Assembly (NCBI RefSeq): GCF_000807275.1
Contig: NZ_CP009056.1
Coordinates: forward strand, 1,613,192 to 1,677,191
Direction of reading: 5' to 3'
Source of the DNA: Frischella perrara
Lineage (GTDB): Bacteria; Pseudomonadota; Gammaproteobacteria; Enterobacterales; Orbaceae
DNA: 64,000 nt
Under the pieces are notes generated by a model. The model ran no database searches, was not told the origin of the DNA, and worked only from the letters and a program-made list of their open reading frames with translations. The position numbers were made by a program, and so were the translations under genes. Positions within the stretch are counted from its first letter, which is position 1; each line of letters begins with the position of its first letter. Shown one piece after another: positions 10,151-18,906 of the stretch.

Positions 10151-10906
10151 TCAAGTAACTTTATCAACAATAATTTTTTTTGCCATTAGATATTGTTCAT
10201 CTTTAATATTAATGGCCTGATCAGTAATTACACGGTGAATTGATTCAATCGGCGATAATTGATAGGGTTGCTTTTGACCGAATTTAGATGAATCAGTAAT
10301 GATAATGTTTTCACTCGGTTTAGTTAAAATGGTATTAACTAATTCGGTGCGCATTTGGTTTCTTCCAGAAAAACCTGTAGTTTGCAAAAAACCATCAATA
10401 CCAATAAAGGCTTTATCAAATTGTAGATATTTGATTGCAAGACAAGCGAGTTCGCCGACCACACTTTCACTTTTCTTCTGATACTCACCACCAATCACAA
10501 TCACTTTTAAATTGGTATTTTTCAATAATTGAGCGATGTAATAACTGGATGTAATTAAAGTAATACGACGAGTGTAGGCTAAATGCCTGGCTAACAAGGC
10601 GTTAGTACTTCCACCTTCAATAAAGATATGTTCATCGTTATTAACTAGCGATGCAGCATATTCTGCTATCTTTTGTTTTAGTGGGAACTTTATCTTCATT
10701 CGAGCATCAAGATTATCACTATCGACCGCAACAGCGTAACCATGCTCCCGCTTTAAATAACCATTTTGCTCTAAAAAATTAAGATCATGACGAATTGTCA
10801 CAACTGAAACATTAAGTTGCTCTGCTAGTGCATTGACACTAATTTGATTCACTTCATTTACTGTATAAATAATCTCTTGTTGCCGTTCATTCATTAAATA
10901 AAGCAT
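10151..10906 (-). CDS. DeoR-family transcriptional regulator, YciT-like
   Basis: DNA-binding repressor of the DeoR/GlpR family, about 251 residues. The N-terminal winged helix-turn-helix (about 5-60; ISVNALAEQLNVSVVTIRHDL) is followed by the sugar-phosphate sensing domain with IFIEGGSTNALLA, the IGGEYQKKSESVVG loop, FIGIDGF and IITDSSKFG. The TGFSGRNQMR segment resembles E. coli YciT (TGFTGRDMMR). The ATG at 10906 has AGGTGAG just upstream; GTG 10912 and ATG 10894 are alternatives. It is a paralogue of the regulator at 17548. A palindrome about 35 bases upstream could be its own operator. Ligand and targets are unknown, though the sugar-phosphate locus nearby is a reasonable guess. Confidence 0.85.
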   Translation of the reverse strand: MLYLMNERQQEIIYTVNEVNQISVNALAEQLNVSVVTIRHDLNFLEQNGYLKREHGYAVAVDSDNLDARMKIKFPLKQKIAEYAASLVNNDEHIFIEGGSTNALLARHLAYTRRITLITSSYYIAQLLKNTNLKVIVIGGEYQKKSESVVGELACLAIKYLQFDKAFIGIDGFLQTTGFSGRNQMRTELVNTILTKPSENIIITDSSKFGQKQPYQLSPIESIHRVITDQAINIKDEQYLMAKKIIVDKVT

Positions 10907-10939
10907 ACTCACCTGTTATTCATTCGTCATATCAATATA

Positions 10940-10963
10940 CTGAAATATGAATAAATATTTCAG
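10940..10963. promoter_or_regulatory. Palindrome upstream of DeoR-like gene, possible operator
   Basis: Inverted repeat CTGAAATAT (10940-10948) / ATATTTCAG (10955-10963) with a 6-base spacer, 34 bases upstream of the regulator start. Position and symmetry suit autoregulation. No experimental motif is known to me, so this is inference. Confidence 0.4.
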
Positions 10964-11290
10964 ATAAAGATAGTAATGAATCAAAGCTAATTTGTCATTA
11001 TAAAAGTAGCAAAACCTAAAAAAGACGTTAGTAGATTTTTTAAATTTGTTTATAAATTAAATTAGATTTTGTTTTTTCAATAATATTAACTTGTGTTTCC
11101 GTTGTACGTATCTTAAAGATACGTAATAATCTGCTGTAGCACCAAAAATAAAATCATGATCTAGAATTTATGTTGTTGTATAACAATTAGAAACTATTAA
11201 AATGACTAAAAAACAAATGATCAATAATAAATATTTTTTAGTATTTTCAAATCAAAAGATATATTAGGAATGAGAAATGAGGATAGTTCA

Positions 11291-12154
11291 GTGAATAAAA
11301 AAATACTATTTTTAATCATGTTGTTTATCAGTCACTTTGCACAAAGTACTGAAGTCACTTGGGATCTAACTTTTGATAGCAAATATAATTTACCGTTAAT
11401 AATGATGGATTATCAAGGTGAAAAAATTGCAATGACGTTGGATACAGGTTCTAAAACAGCTTTACATCTACCAATGGATTTAATTAATAAGATTTCTAAT
11501 AAAACGGAAAATTCTAAAAGAAACAGATCGATTGATCTTTCTGGTAATGTCACAGAAGCTAAATCATTTACTGTCAATAAATTAGAATTAAATTCTTTTA
11601 CCTTTAATAAGGTGGAAGTGGTCGAATATAAGGATTGGGGATTATTTATTTCAAGCGATCCGACTTATGATGATAGTGGGGATAAAGATGAAGATAAATC
11701 TGTTATTGGGCTTGGGTTGTTTGATGGTTACGTATTAACTATCAATTATCCGGAAAGTAATATAACGATATCAGATGATATTTTAACTGATTTAAATCCG
11801 AAATGGATTTCCATTCCCTTTGAATTAAATGATGAAGGTTTGGTTGTCAATCTATCCGATGGGATAAAGAATTATAAAATGGTTTTAGATACTGGGGCAA
11901 CGGTATCACTTATCAAAGAACAATCACTTTCACCAGAATCAATTAAAATAAGCGATCCTGAAGATTATTTTGAATCTATATTACTTAATGTGAATAATGT
12001 CGCTAATGATAGTGTTCTTCCCATGATAATTGATTCTATTCCTGATGAATTTCAATCTGATGGATTATTAGGTGCTGATTTTTTTAGTAAAAATAGAGTT
12101 AAAATTGATTTTAAAAATAAGCAAATGTGGATTCAACCCATTACAACAAAATAA
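11291..12154 (+). CDS. Exported bilobal retropepsin-like aspartic protease (copy 1)
   Basis: Predicted periplasmic or secreted aspartyl protease, about 287 residues. A Sec signal peptide is followed by two lobes. Lobe 1 has LDTGS near residue 50 and the flap-closing hydrophobic-glycine motif SVIGLGLF; lobe 2 has LDTGAT near 198 and GLLGADFF. Two DTG motifs in one chain mean a single polypeptide could form a complete active site, as in pepsin, rather than needing a homodimer as in retropepsins. The GTG at 11291 is chosen because GAGGA precedes it and the paralogue at 12488 aligns exactly there; ATG 11270 has no spacing for a ribosome site. Substrate unknown. Confidence 0.8.
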   Translation: MNKKILFLIMLFISHFAQSTEVTWDLTFDSKYNLPLIMMDYQGEKIAMTLDTGSKTALHLPMDLINKISNKTENSKRNRSIDLSGNVTEAKSFTVNKLELNSFTFNKVEVVEYKDWGLFISSDPTYDDSGDKDEDKSVIGLGLFDGYVLTINYPESNITISDDILTDLNPKWISIPFELNDEGLVVNLSDGIKNYKMVLDTGATVSLIKEQSLSPESIKISDPEDYFESILLNVNNVANDSVLPMIIDSIPDEFQSDGLLGADFFSKNRVKIDFKNKQMWIQPITTK

Positions 12155-12487
12155 TTTTATCCTAATATTAGTAATTAAATCATTTAAGAAGACCAACGAG
12201 AGTAGTTCTTCAAATTACAAGTTTATAAATTATCCATTAATAAGATAACATGTCCTGTTTTTGCGATAATATTATTTTAAGTATGAAGTGTCAGAGTAAT
12301 CAAGACCATTCAATAATCGCTTACATGAGTAACTAAATTAAAATAAACAAACCTTATTGTTGCACGAGGATTTGAAAGTATAGATAAAGCTAATAAAATA
12401 GCGATATAAGATGGTTATCAGACACTTTTATGGAATATACATATCCAAGAGTGAAAAATAGAATAATAAAGCAATAAGGATAATTCA
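12155..12487. other. Intergenic between paralogous proteases
   Basis: 333 bases without a gene. No clear intrinsic terminator or CRP-type site; AAGGA lies just before the second protease gene. The two genes are direct repeats at protein level, but the spacer is not obviously repeated. Confidence 0.5.
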
Positions 12488-13363
12488 ATGAATAAAAAAT
12501 TACTATCTTTAATAATATTATTTATAAGTAATTTTGCTCAAAGTGCGGAAATAACTTGGGATCTAGTTTTTGATAACATCTATAATTTACCTTCAATAAT
12601 AATGGACTTTCAAGGTGAAAAAATGCCCTTGATATTGGACACGGGATCTAAAGAAGCTTTACACCTTCCAATAGCTTTAATTAACAAAATTCCTAATAAA
12701 ACTGAAAATTCAGAGAAAGTAAGATCGATTGATTTATCAGGTAATATTAAAGAGGTTAGATCGTTTATTGTCGACAGGTTAGAATTAGATTCTTTTATTT
12801 TTAACAATATACAAGTCCTTGAATATAAAAGTTGGGGCTTATTCATATCAAGTGATCTTACTAAGAGTAATCCTGATAACGAGGAAATTGATGCAGAAAG
12901 TTCAGTGATTGGGCTTGGCCTGTTTAAAGATTACGTATTAACTATTAATTATCCTGAAAATAAAATAACAATATCAGATAGTATAAATATTTCTGATGAT
13001 TTAAATAAAAATTGGATATCTATTCCCTTTTATTTAAATAGGAATGGATTAGTTATAAATATGTTTGATGGTTTAAACAACTACGAAATGATATTAGACA
13101 CAGGCGCTACAATATCAATCATAAAAGAAGAATCACTCTCACCTTTTTCAAGTAAATTTACTGAACCTGAAGATAATTTTAGATATATATCACTTGAAAT
13201 GACAGACGTAGCTAGTGATAAAATTAAAGCAGTTATAATTGATTCACTTCCTGATGAATTTGAATCTGATGGGATAATAGGATTTAATTTTTTTCGTAAG
13301 AATATAGTTAAAATTGATTTTAGAAATAAGCAAATGTGGATTCATCCTATTGTTACAGAATAA
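12488..13363 (+). CDS. Exported bilobal retropepsin-like aspartic protease (copy 2)
   Basis: Paralogue of the preceding gene, 291 residues. Signal peptide ends near FAQSAE. Lobe 1 has LDTGS near 50 with SVIGLGLF; lobe 2 has LDTGAT near 202 with GIIGFNFF. The ATG has AAGGA seven bases upstream. Both catalytic Asp motifs and both psi-loop glycines are intact, so it should be active. The copies share length and architecture throughout but differ at many positions, so the duplication is not recent. A shared terminator lies downstream. Confidence 0.8.
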   Translation: MNKKLLSLIILFISNFAQSAEITWDLVFDNIYNLPSIIMDFQGEKMPLILDTGSKEALHLPIALINKIPNKTENSEKVRSIDLSGNIKEVRSFIVDRLELDSFIFNNIQVLEYKSWGLFISSDLTKSNPDNEEIDAESSVIGLGLFKDYVLTINYPENKITISDSINISDDLNKNWISIPFYLNRNGLVINMFDGLNNYEMILDTGATISIIKEESLSPFSSKFTEPEDNFRYISLEMTDVASDKIKAVIIDSLPDEFESDGIIGFNFFRKNIVKIDFRNKQMWIHPIVTE

Positions 13364-13396
13364 TTTTAAATTAATAAACTTAATTAAATTAGAAAA

Positions 13397-13422
13397 AAAG
13401 ACCTACATTAGTAGGTCTTTTA
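13397..13422. terminator. Bidirectional intrinsic terminator
   Basis: AAAGACCTAC (13397-13406), ATTA loop, GTAGGTCTTT (13411-13420): perfect 10-bp stem with A-rich left and T-rich right flanks. It serves the protease gene on the plus strand and the glycyl radical enzyme gene on the minus strand, which converge here. Confidence 0.88.
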
Positions 13423-13468
13423 GATAATTATTACTGCGTAATTAATGTTTTAAATAACAATTAATGGT

Positions 13469-15901
13469 TTAAATAACATGCTCTGTTCGGGCAATAATAT
13501 CATCTTGTGTATCAGGTGATAGTGCGGTGAAGAATGCCGAATATCCAGCAACACGTACAACTAAATCACGATACTGATCCGGATGTGCTTTCGCTGCAAG
13601 TAAGGTATCACGCGAAACAACGTTATATTGAACATGCCATCCTTTATGAACTTCAAAGAATGTTCTTAACATCATCATGAGTTTTAACTTATCACGCGGA
13701 TTATCTAAAGTTGATGGATTGAGTTTTTGGTTTAAAAGCACGCCACCAAGAATCTTATCCGTTGGTAATTTACCTAATGAGTTAAATACTGCTGTTGGTC
13801 CTAAAGTATCAGTACCAGATGATGGGCTAGCACCTTCTGCTAATGGTGTCCATGCTTTACGTCCATCAGGTGTTGCTGCAGTTTGTGCACCAAATGGGAC
13901 ATTGGCAGAAATAGAAGACGTTCCCGCATAATATGTACCACCAATTGGACCACGACCATAACGAGGGTTACGATAATTTTTTAATTCATCAATATAGTAG
14001 TTGTATAGTTCAGCTAAAAGATAATCCACTTCATCGTTATCATTACCGTATTTCGGGGCATTATTGAGTAGACGTTGACGTAATTGTTCGCCCGCAGAAC
14101 CTTCAAAGTTTTCAGCTAATGCTTTAGCTAAATCAGATTGTTTGATGATATGTTCATCAAAAATCAATTTTTTAACTGCTTCTAAGCTATTGGTAGTATT
14201 TGCAAGTCCTACTTGTAAGCCTGATACCCAATCGTATTTAGCACCGCCCGCTTTAAGTGTTTTACCACGTTCAATACAATCATCAACTAATACTGAGCAA
14301 ATAATGTCATGCGCATTTTCTTCTAAGATAGTATCAATCACATACTCAATTTCGATCGATTTTCGTGTGTAATAACGAATTTGTTTATCCCATTGGGCTT
14401 TGACTTCATCAAAACTTTTGAAGTTATTTTTACTGAGTGCTTGTTCTTGCGGTAAGTAAACAACGCCACTGGTTGCATCTTTACCACCTTCTAAGGTTGC
14501 TAATGCAACACGAGCAAAGTTAATAAAGCTCATCCCTGTACAACGATAACCCCATTTACCTGGTACCGCAGTTTCAATACAGCCGATAGCAGAATATTGG
14601 TAAGCGTCCTCACGTTCTACACCGAGTTTAATAAATTCAGGAATAACGATTTCGTCATTATTAAACGCTGGCATACCAAAACCACAACGAATAACTTGTA
14701 CGCAAGCATCTAAAAAGTCATCACTCATTCCAGCATGATAGCGTACACTTAAATTAGGTTGAGTTGATTTTAATCGTCCACAAGACTCTAAAATAGCATA
14801 AGATAATGAGTTAACTGCATCAACAGCGACATCATCTACCAGCTTTTGACCACCAATCGTCACGTTCTGGTACATCGGACTACCGGCTGAGCTTTTAGAG
14901 TGTGAGCCTGAACGGATTTTATTGACTTCTAACAGTTTCAACCAACAACTGTGTAATAACTCAATGGCTGCTTCGCGAGATAAAGTTTTATCTTGTTCAA
15001 CATCTTTTTCGTACCATGAAGAAAGATATTGGTCCATGCGACCAAATGATACAGAGTGACCATTTGATTCGATTTGTAACAATAACATAACAAAATAGCA
15101 TAACTGAATAGCTTGCCAAAATGTTTGCGGTGGTTTATGAGCGATAACATCACAGTTTTTAGCTATTTGTAATAACTCATCTTTACGCCACGAACGTTCT
15201 TCTTTAGTAGCCATTTCACACGCTAATTCGGCATAACGTTCAATATATTTACTCATGGCTTGCATTGAGATTTCAGATGCTTTTAAAAAGTGATCTTTAT
15301 GGAAATCGTCAAAATCTGTAGTATTAATTCGACTACGACGTTCTTTAATTTTGTCAATAATTCCATCAATCCCTTTTTCCAAAATAAATGGGAAATTAAC
15401 GGCAAGATGAGCATCACCAGAGTTCATATTTCCTTCGGCTTTGATCATAACTGTATCAAGTAATGATTTGTGTTCATCACTGAATAATGCATAACAGCGA
15501 TCAAGTACAGTTTGACCGTGCCACCAAGGACAAACGCGATGAAGAACTTCTTTGTCATGGTCAGTGACTTCAAATCCTGCACCAGGACGATCACCTAATA
15601 CATCGATTTCTTTTTCAACCCAGCCAACAGTGTATTCCGGAAATATTGGCGCAGCTCTCGGTGCGCTCGCTTGGTTACCAACAATTAATTCGTCGTGTTT
15701 TATCCAAATTGTTTTTTTATTTAGATGATTGGCTAATGCATATGCACGACGCAATACGACGGGTTGTGCTAAATGTTCTTGATAAGATTCGGTATAATGC
15801 TCAGCGCGTTCAACACAAATTGGTGGTTTAATAATATGGATTAATGCATTTTTATGTGCTTTAATCCGTTGTGTAACTGTAGTAAGGTCTAGATCAGACA
15901 T
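13469..15901 (-). CDS. ybiW: YbiW-type glycyl radical enzyme
   Basis: Glycyl radical enzyme of 810 residues, the same length as E. coli YbiW and close to it end to end. The catalytic thiyl cysteine is in AIGCIETA near residue 440 and the radical glycine in RVAGYSAFF near 786. The family was long called a formate C-acetyltransferase homologue, but it lacks the CC pair of pyruvate formate-lyase. As I recall recent work, YbiW/PflD-type enzymes open 1,5-anhydroglucitol-6-phosphate to 1-deoxyfructose-6-phosphate, which FSA aldolase then splits; this locus has that aldolase and a glycerol dehydrogenase, which fits. It is co-transcribed with the activase gene 14 bases upstream. Oxygen would destroy the radical, so it works anaerobically. 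Confidence 0.92.
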   Translation of the reverse strand: MSDLDLTTVTQRIKAHKNALIHIIKPPICVERAEHYTESYQEHLAQPVVLRRAYALANHLNKKTIWIKHDELIVGNQASAPRAAPIFPEYTVGWVEKEIDVLGDRPGAGFEVTDHDKEVLHRVCPWWHGQTVLDRCYALFSDEHKSLLDTVMIKAEGNMNSGDAHLAVNFPFILEKGIDGIIDKIKERRSRINTTDFDDFHKDHFLKASEISMQAMSKYIERYAELACEMATKEERSWRKDELLQIAKNCDVIAHKPPQTFWQAIQLCYFVMLLLQIESNGHSVSFGRMDQYLSSWYEKDVEQDKTLSREAAIELLHSCWLKLLEVNKIRSGSHSKSSAGSPMYQNVTIGGQKLVDDVAVDAVNSLSYAILESCGRLKSTQPNLSVRYHAGMSDDFLDACVQVIRCGFGMPAFNNDEIVIPEFIKLGVEREDAYQYSAIGCIETAVPGKWGYRCTGMSFINFARVALATLEGGKDATSGVVYLPQEQALSKNNFKSFDEVKAQWDKQIRYYTRKSIEIEYVIDTILEENAHDIICSVLVDDCIERGKTLKAGGAKYDWVSGLQVGLANTTNSLEAVKKLIFDEHIIKQSDLAKALAENFEGSAGEQLRQRLLNNAPKYGNDNDEVDYLLAELYNYYIDELKNYRNPRYGRGPIGGTYYAGTSSISANVPFGAQTAATPDGRKAWTPLAEGASPSSGTDTLGPTAVFNSLGKLPTDKILGGVLLNQKLNPSTLDNPRDKLKLMMMLRTFFEVHKGWHVQYNVVSRDTLLAAKAHPDQYRDLVVRVAGYSAFFTALSPDTQDDIIARTEHVI

Positions 15902-15915
15902 AGGGATCTCCTTGG

Positions 15916-16815
15916 TTATCCTCGTAAAACAGCAGTTAATTGCTTTTGTTTGGCATAGTTAGTCGCAAAATCTATAATATTTGTATCATTAAGTGGCTCT
16001 TTAGGTGCATAGTAAGGCAGATCAAGCATCTTATATTTATTAATACCTAAGGTGTGATAAGGTAAAAAATGAATCTCATCAGTCGGGATTTCACTCGCAA
16101 CAAAATCAACAATACTTTTTATTGATTTTTCATCAGCATTAAATCCCTGAATTAATGGCACTCTGATAATAATTTTTTTATTAGATTTAGCTAAGTATTG
16201 GAAGTTTTTTAGAATACGTTTAGCTGAACCTTTAGTCCATGCATAAAAAATAGACTCGTCAGTATGTTTTAAATCGGCCAAGAAAAGATCTAAATACGGC
16301 AATGACGCTTCAATGTTCTTCCAAGGCACATGCAAACAAGTTTCAACGGCGGTGTGATAGCCTTGTTGTTTGCAAGCAGAGAGAATTTCTTGGCTTAAAT
16401 TAGGTTGCATAAAAGGTTCACCGCCAGACAGTGTTATCCCACCACCTGTACGTTGATAAAATGGACTATCCTTATTGATAGTTTGCATCACTTCTTGTAC
16501 AGATAATGATTCACCACAGACAGTTAACGCTAAGCTTGGACAAATATTTTGTACTTTTTTATAATCGGCTTGCTCAAATTCTTTTCGATTAATCTGAATG
16601 TGTCCATTTGATTTATTAATTAAATTTGGGCAAGATGCAGAACAAAGATCGCAATCATTTATGCAGAGCCTTTCATCAAACAGAATTTCTTGTTTAGCGG
16701 ATTGACTTTCTGGGTTTTGGCACCAAAAACACCCTAAAGAGCACCCTTTTAAAAAGACAACTGTTCGAATTCCAGGTCCATCATGTGTGGAATATCGCTG
16801 TAAATTAAAGATCAT
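15916..16815 (-). CDS. ybiY: Glycyl radical enzyme activating protein (radical SAM), YbiY-like
   Basis: Radical SAM activase of 299 residues that abstracts hydrogen from the radical glycine of the adjacent enzyme. The SAM cluster motif CSLGCFWC is near residue 25-32; an inserted ferredoxin-like region supplies further cysteines ([12 protein letters not shown] near 51-62, and C92, C101 approximately); [11 protein letters not shown] near 128 is the SAM-binding glycine motif. It is first in a two-gene operon with ybiW. A CRP-type site and a palindrome lie in the divergent promoter region immediately upstream. Confidence 0.9.
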   Translation of the reverse strand: MIFNLQRYSTHDGPGIRTVVFLKGCSLGCFWCQNPESQSAKQEILFDERLCINDCDLCSASCPNLINKSNGHIQINRKEFEQADYKKVQNICPSLALTVCGESLSVQEVMQTINKDSPFYQRTGGGITLSGGEPFMQPNLSQEILSACKQQGYHTAVETCLHVPWKNIEASLPYLDLFLADLKHTDESIFYAWTKGSAKRILKNFQYLAKSNKKIIIRVPLIQGFNADEKSIKSIVDFVASEIPTDEIHFLPYHTLGINKYKMLDLPYYAPKEPLNDTNIIDFATNYAKQKQLTAVLRG

Positions 16816-16850
16816 AACCTACCCCAATATTTTTTCTATATAGTAATAAC

Positions 16851-16858
16851 TTTCGAAA
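16851..16858. promoter_or_regulatory. TTTCGAAA palindrome in the divergent promoter
   Basis: Eight-base palindrome TTTCGAAA, 36 bases upstream of the ybiY start. It shares the TTTCGA half-site with the larger palindrome at 16960. DeoR-family operators often carry TTTCG elements, so the neighbouring DeoR-like regulator is a candidate binder. Inference. Confidence 0.35.
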
Positions 16859-16867
16859 GAAAGTGTC

Positions 16868-16883
16868 TGTGATGTAAATCACA
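16868..16883. promoter_or_regulatory. CRP binding site
   Basis: TGTGATGTAAATCACA matches both half-sites of the CRP consensus TGTGA-N6-TCACA. It sits 53 bases upstream of ybiY and also upstream of the divergent ROK remnant, so it could once have activated both directions. Suggests catabolite control of the locus. Confidence 0.75.
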
Positions 16884-16959
16884 TTTTCATGTACAAAAAT
16901 CAAAACTAAGAGGCCGATCACATTTCTAAAAATTAAATATTCTTATGTAACCATTTAAT

Positions 16960-16973
16960 ATTTCGATCGAAAT
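16960..16973. promoter_or_regulatory. Palindrome ATTTCGATCGAAAT, possible DeoR-family operator
   Basis: Perfect 14-base palindrome 47 bases upstream of the ROK remnant start, with TTTCGA half-sites repeated in TTTCGAAA at 16851 and, more loosely, in TTTCGTTTGAAAG near 18478. Binding by the regulator encoded at 17548 is inference. Confidence 0.45.
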
Positions 16974-17019
16974 TTATTTATGTTTTAATCAGAAAAAACA
17001 GTACAACATGAGGGATAAT

Positions 17020-17162
17020 ATGAATAATTATACAATTGGTATTGATGTAGGTGGCACTAAAACAGCTTATGGGCTTTTTGACAGTAATAAAAAGTTAATC
17101 TTTAAAAATAAAGTACCTACTGATCCAAACTTAGATGGACAAACTTTTTTCGATGAAATGAC
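17020..17162 (+). pseudogene. ROK-family sugar kinase, 5' fragment only
   Basis: From ATG 17020 (AGGGA upstream), about 47 codons encode a typical ROK kinase N-terminus: the phosphate-binding loop IGIDVGGTKTAYGLF followed by KVPTDP. After DEM (about 17160) similarity stops and the frame ends at 17196 with unrelated residues. The rest of the kinase (about 250 residues with the zinc and catalytic motifs) is missing. The break coincides with the start of a permease fragment in another frame, so a deletion removed the kinase 3' part. A functional kinase may have phosphorylated the substrate of the adjacent pathway. Confidence 0.75.
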
Positions 17163-17485
17163 CGTCTGGAATATCAGCTTTATTTGGCATTATTGATGCC
17201 TGCAATATATACAGTGAATTTACTACTAAAAAAACAATGATCGGAGTATATTTTGATAGTGATGCTTGTTTGCATGCAATGACGGGGTATTTTGCTAATT
17301 CGGCTATGTCATTCGCTTTCTCTGGACTTGTAACACTCCCTGTATTTATGGGTGTTGCATTTTATGGCTTTTTATTGGCTATTATTACCGGATTTTTAAT
17401 TGGCTTTCTATTTACTTTAGCTTGCCAGAAAAAAATAAAACTATCTGAAGTTGATCAGCCGGAATTATCAAATATTAATAATTAA
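17162..17485 (+). pseudogene. PTS EIIC permease, 3' fragment only
   Basis: Open from about 17162 in a frame shifted from the ROK fragment. It starts PSGISALFGI, which resembles the conserved 'GISALLGITEPALYG' region of glucose/beta-glucoside-type PTS EIIC, and ends with two hydrophobic segments (SGLVTLPVFMGVAFYG and LLAIITGFLIGFLF) typical of the C-terminal membrane helices. No IIB or IIA domain follows. The first internal ATG is 17237, giving 82 residues without a good ribosome site. Best read as the end of a permease whose front was deleted. The exact PTS subfamily is uncertain. Confidence 0.55.
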
Positions 17486-17547
17486 CCTTACCTATTTAGT
17501 TAAATTTGGTTATGATATTAATCATTTAAATTAACTTGATAGTGTAT

Positions 17548-18288
17548 ATGAATAAGCGTCATCAAATAATCCTAGAATTGATTAATAATAAAAAAAAGAT
17601 TAGTGTCAATGAATTATCCGAATTAACAAAGGTATCATTGGTTACCATTCGTAATGATTTATCCATTCTAGAACAGCAAAACTATGTAAAACGCACACAT
17701 GGTTTTGCTGAAATTCTCGATCGAGATTCTATGAGTGAAAGAATGGATGTCAATTTTTCTTTAAAACAAAAATTAGCGAAATATTCACTCAGTCTAATTA
17801 ACGAAGGTGATTCAGTATTTATCGAAGGTGGAAGTACTAACTCATTATTAGCTCGTGAGTTACTTAATTTTAAAGGCGAAATTGTTGTTATTACTGTTTG
17901 TACTTATATTGCCACCTTACTACGAGATGCTCCATTTGATGTCATACTATTTGGTGGATTATTACAAGCTAAAAGTGAAAGCGTTATAGGTCCTTTAACA
18001 AGAACTTGTATTAATCAAACCCATTTTAATAAAACCTTTTTAGGTATTGATGGTTATAATCCTGATTTTGGTTTTACTGGCCGAGACATGATGCGTGCTG
18101 AAGTAATTAATGCTGTACTAAATAAAGGTGCTGAAAATTTCGTTATTTCCGATTCTTCAAAATTTGGTCTTGTTTATCCCTATACTATTGATTCCGATAA
18201 GATTAAACAAGTAATTACTGATAGTGACATTAACTCAAATATGGAAAAATCATTAAAAAATAAAGGCATTATTGTTCACAAGATTTAA
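17548..18288 (+). CDS. DeoR-family transcriptional regulator, YciT-like
   Basis: DeoR/GlpR-type repressor, about 246 residues from ATG 17548 (homologues start MN.R.Q; a TTG at 17536 is in frame). Winged helix-turn-helix at 5-60 (ISVNELSELTKVSLVTIRNDL), sensor domain with VFIEGGSTNSLLA, LFGGLLQAKSESVIG, FLGIDGY and VISDSSKFG. GFTGRDMMR is identical to the segment I remember in E. coli YciT. It follows the permease fragment and precedes fsaA-gldA, so it likely controls this sugar-phosphate locus; palindromes at 16960 and 16851 are candidate operators. Confidence 0.87.
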   Translation: MNKRHQIILELINNKKKISVNELSELTKVSLVTIRNDLSILEQQNYVKRTHGFAEILDRDSMSERMDVNFSLKQKLAKYSLSLINEGDSVFIEGGSTNSLLARELLNFKGEIVVITVCTYIATLLRDAPFDVILFGGLLQAKSESVIGPLTRTCINQTHFNKTFLGIDGYNPDFGFTGRDMMRAEVINAVLNKGAENFVISDSSKFGLVYPYTIDSDKIKQVITDSDINSNMEKSLKNKGIIVHKI

Positions 18289-18906
18289 TCTTATTTCCTC
18301 ATATACTCATTTATAGTGCCTGTTTTTTATAAAAACTTGGCATCTATAATAAACAACTTATTTTACCTTGCATTTCATATTTCAATGATCTTTCATTAAT
18401 ATCATTACTTAATTTGTTTTCTTACATCAAAATAATCTTTAATAATTAATTAACCATTCACATACGAATTATTTTTTCGTTTGAAAGTATTTGTAAGCTA
18501 TTTAGAATTTAATATAAGTATCTTAACAAGGAAAAACTCATTAATTAGATAGCCAATAAAAGACATATTGTTACCACCCTATAATTTTTAGATTCATTTA
18601 TTCTTTTGACCGGTTTAGGTATTACTTTTGGAGTTGTTTTTGCAATGGTAGTTGCGACAAAATTAATTAGTGACAATTACTTAGTCTTTTATACTCTTCT
18701 TGAGTAATAGTAAACGCCATTTATTTCATAAGGCTTAAAGCCATACAACACTACTTGCATTCTTTTGCTTTTAATCAGAGCAAAAGAATGTATTCTCAAT
18801 TATGTGATCTTAGATCAATATCTGATAAATAAATATTAAAAAAAGGTAGAATTATTTCCTTTTGTAAGTAAAATACATTTCAAACGTAAATAAATGAGGA
18901 AACACT
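18289..18906. other. Intergenic with decayed small membrane-protein remnant
   Basis: 618 bases with no intact gene. At 18606-18707 a 33-codon open stretch in plus frame encodes one hydrophobic segment (LTGLGITFGVVFAMVVATKLIS) that recalls the membrane helix of OadG-type decarboxylase gamma subunits; it has no Met start and is probably a remnant. TTTTTTCGTTTGAAAG near 18475 resembles DeoR-family operator sequences. TGTGATCTTAGATCA near 18803 is a palindrome resembling the CRP consensus with one extra base. Promoter elements for fsaA should lie here. Confidence 0.4.
18758..18790. promoter_or_regulatory. 12-bp perfect hairpin upstream of fsaA
   Basis: CATTCTTTTGCT (18758-18769) / AGCAAAAGAATG (18779-18790) with a 9-base loop, about 117 bases before fsaA. 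No T-run follows on the plus strand, so it is not an obvious terminator; a leader structure or a remnant of one is possible. Confidence 0.45.

Noticed and set aside
13677-13931. 84-codon plus-strand open frame
   Set aside because: Antisense within ybiW, no start context or recognisable motif.
18803-18818. CRP site upstream of fsaA (TGTGATCTTAGATCA)
   Set aside because: Half-sites are spaced one base too far and the right half lacks the TCACA match; kept only as a note on the spacer.
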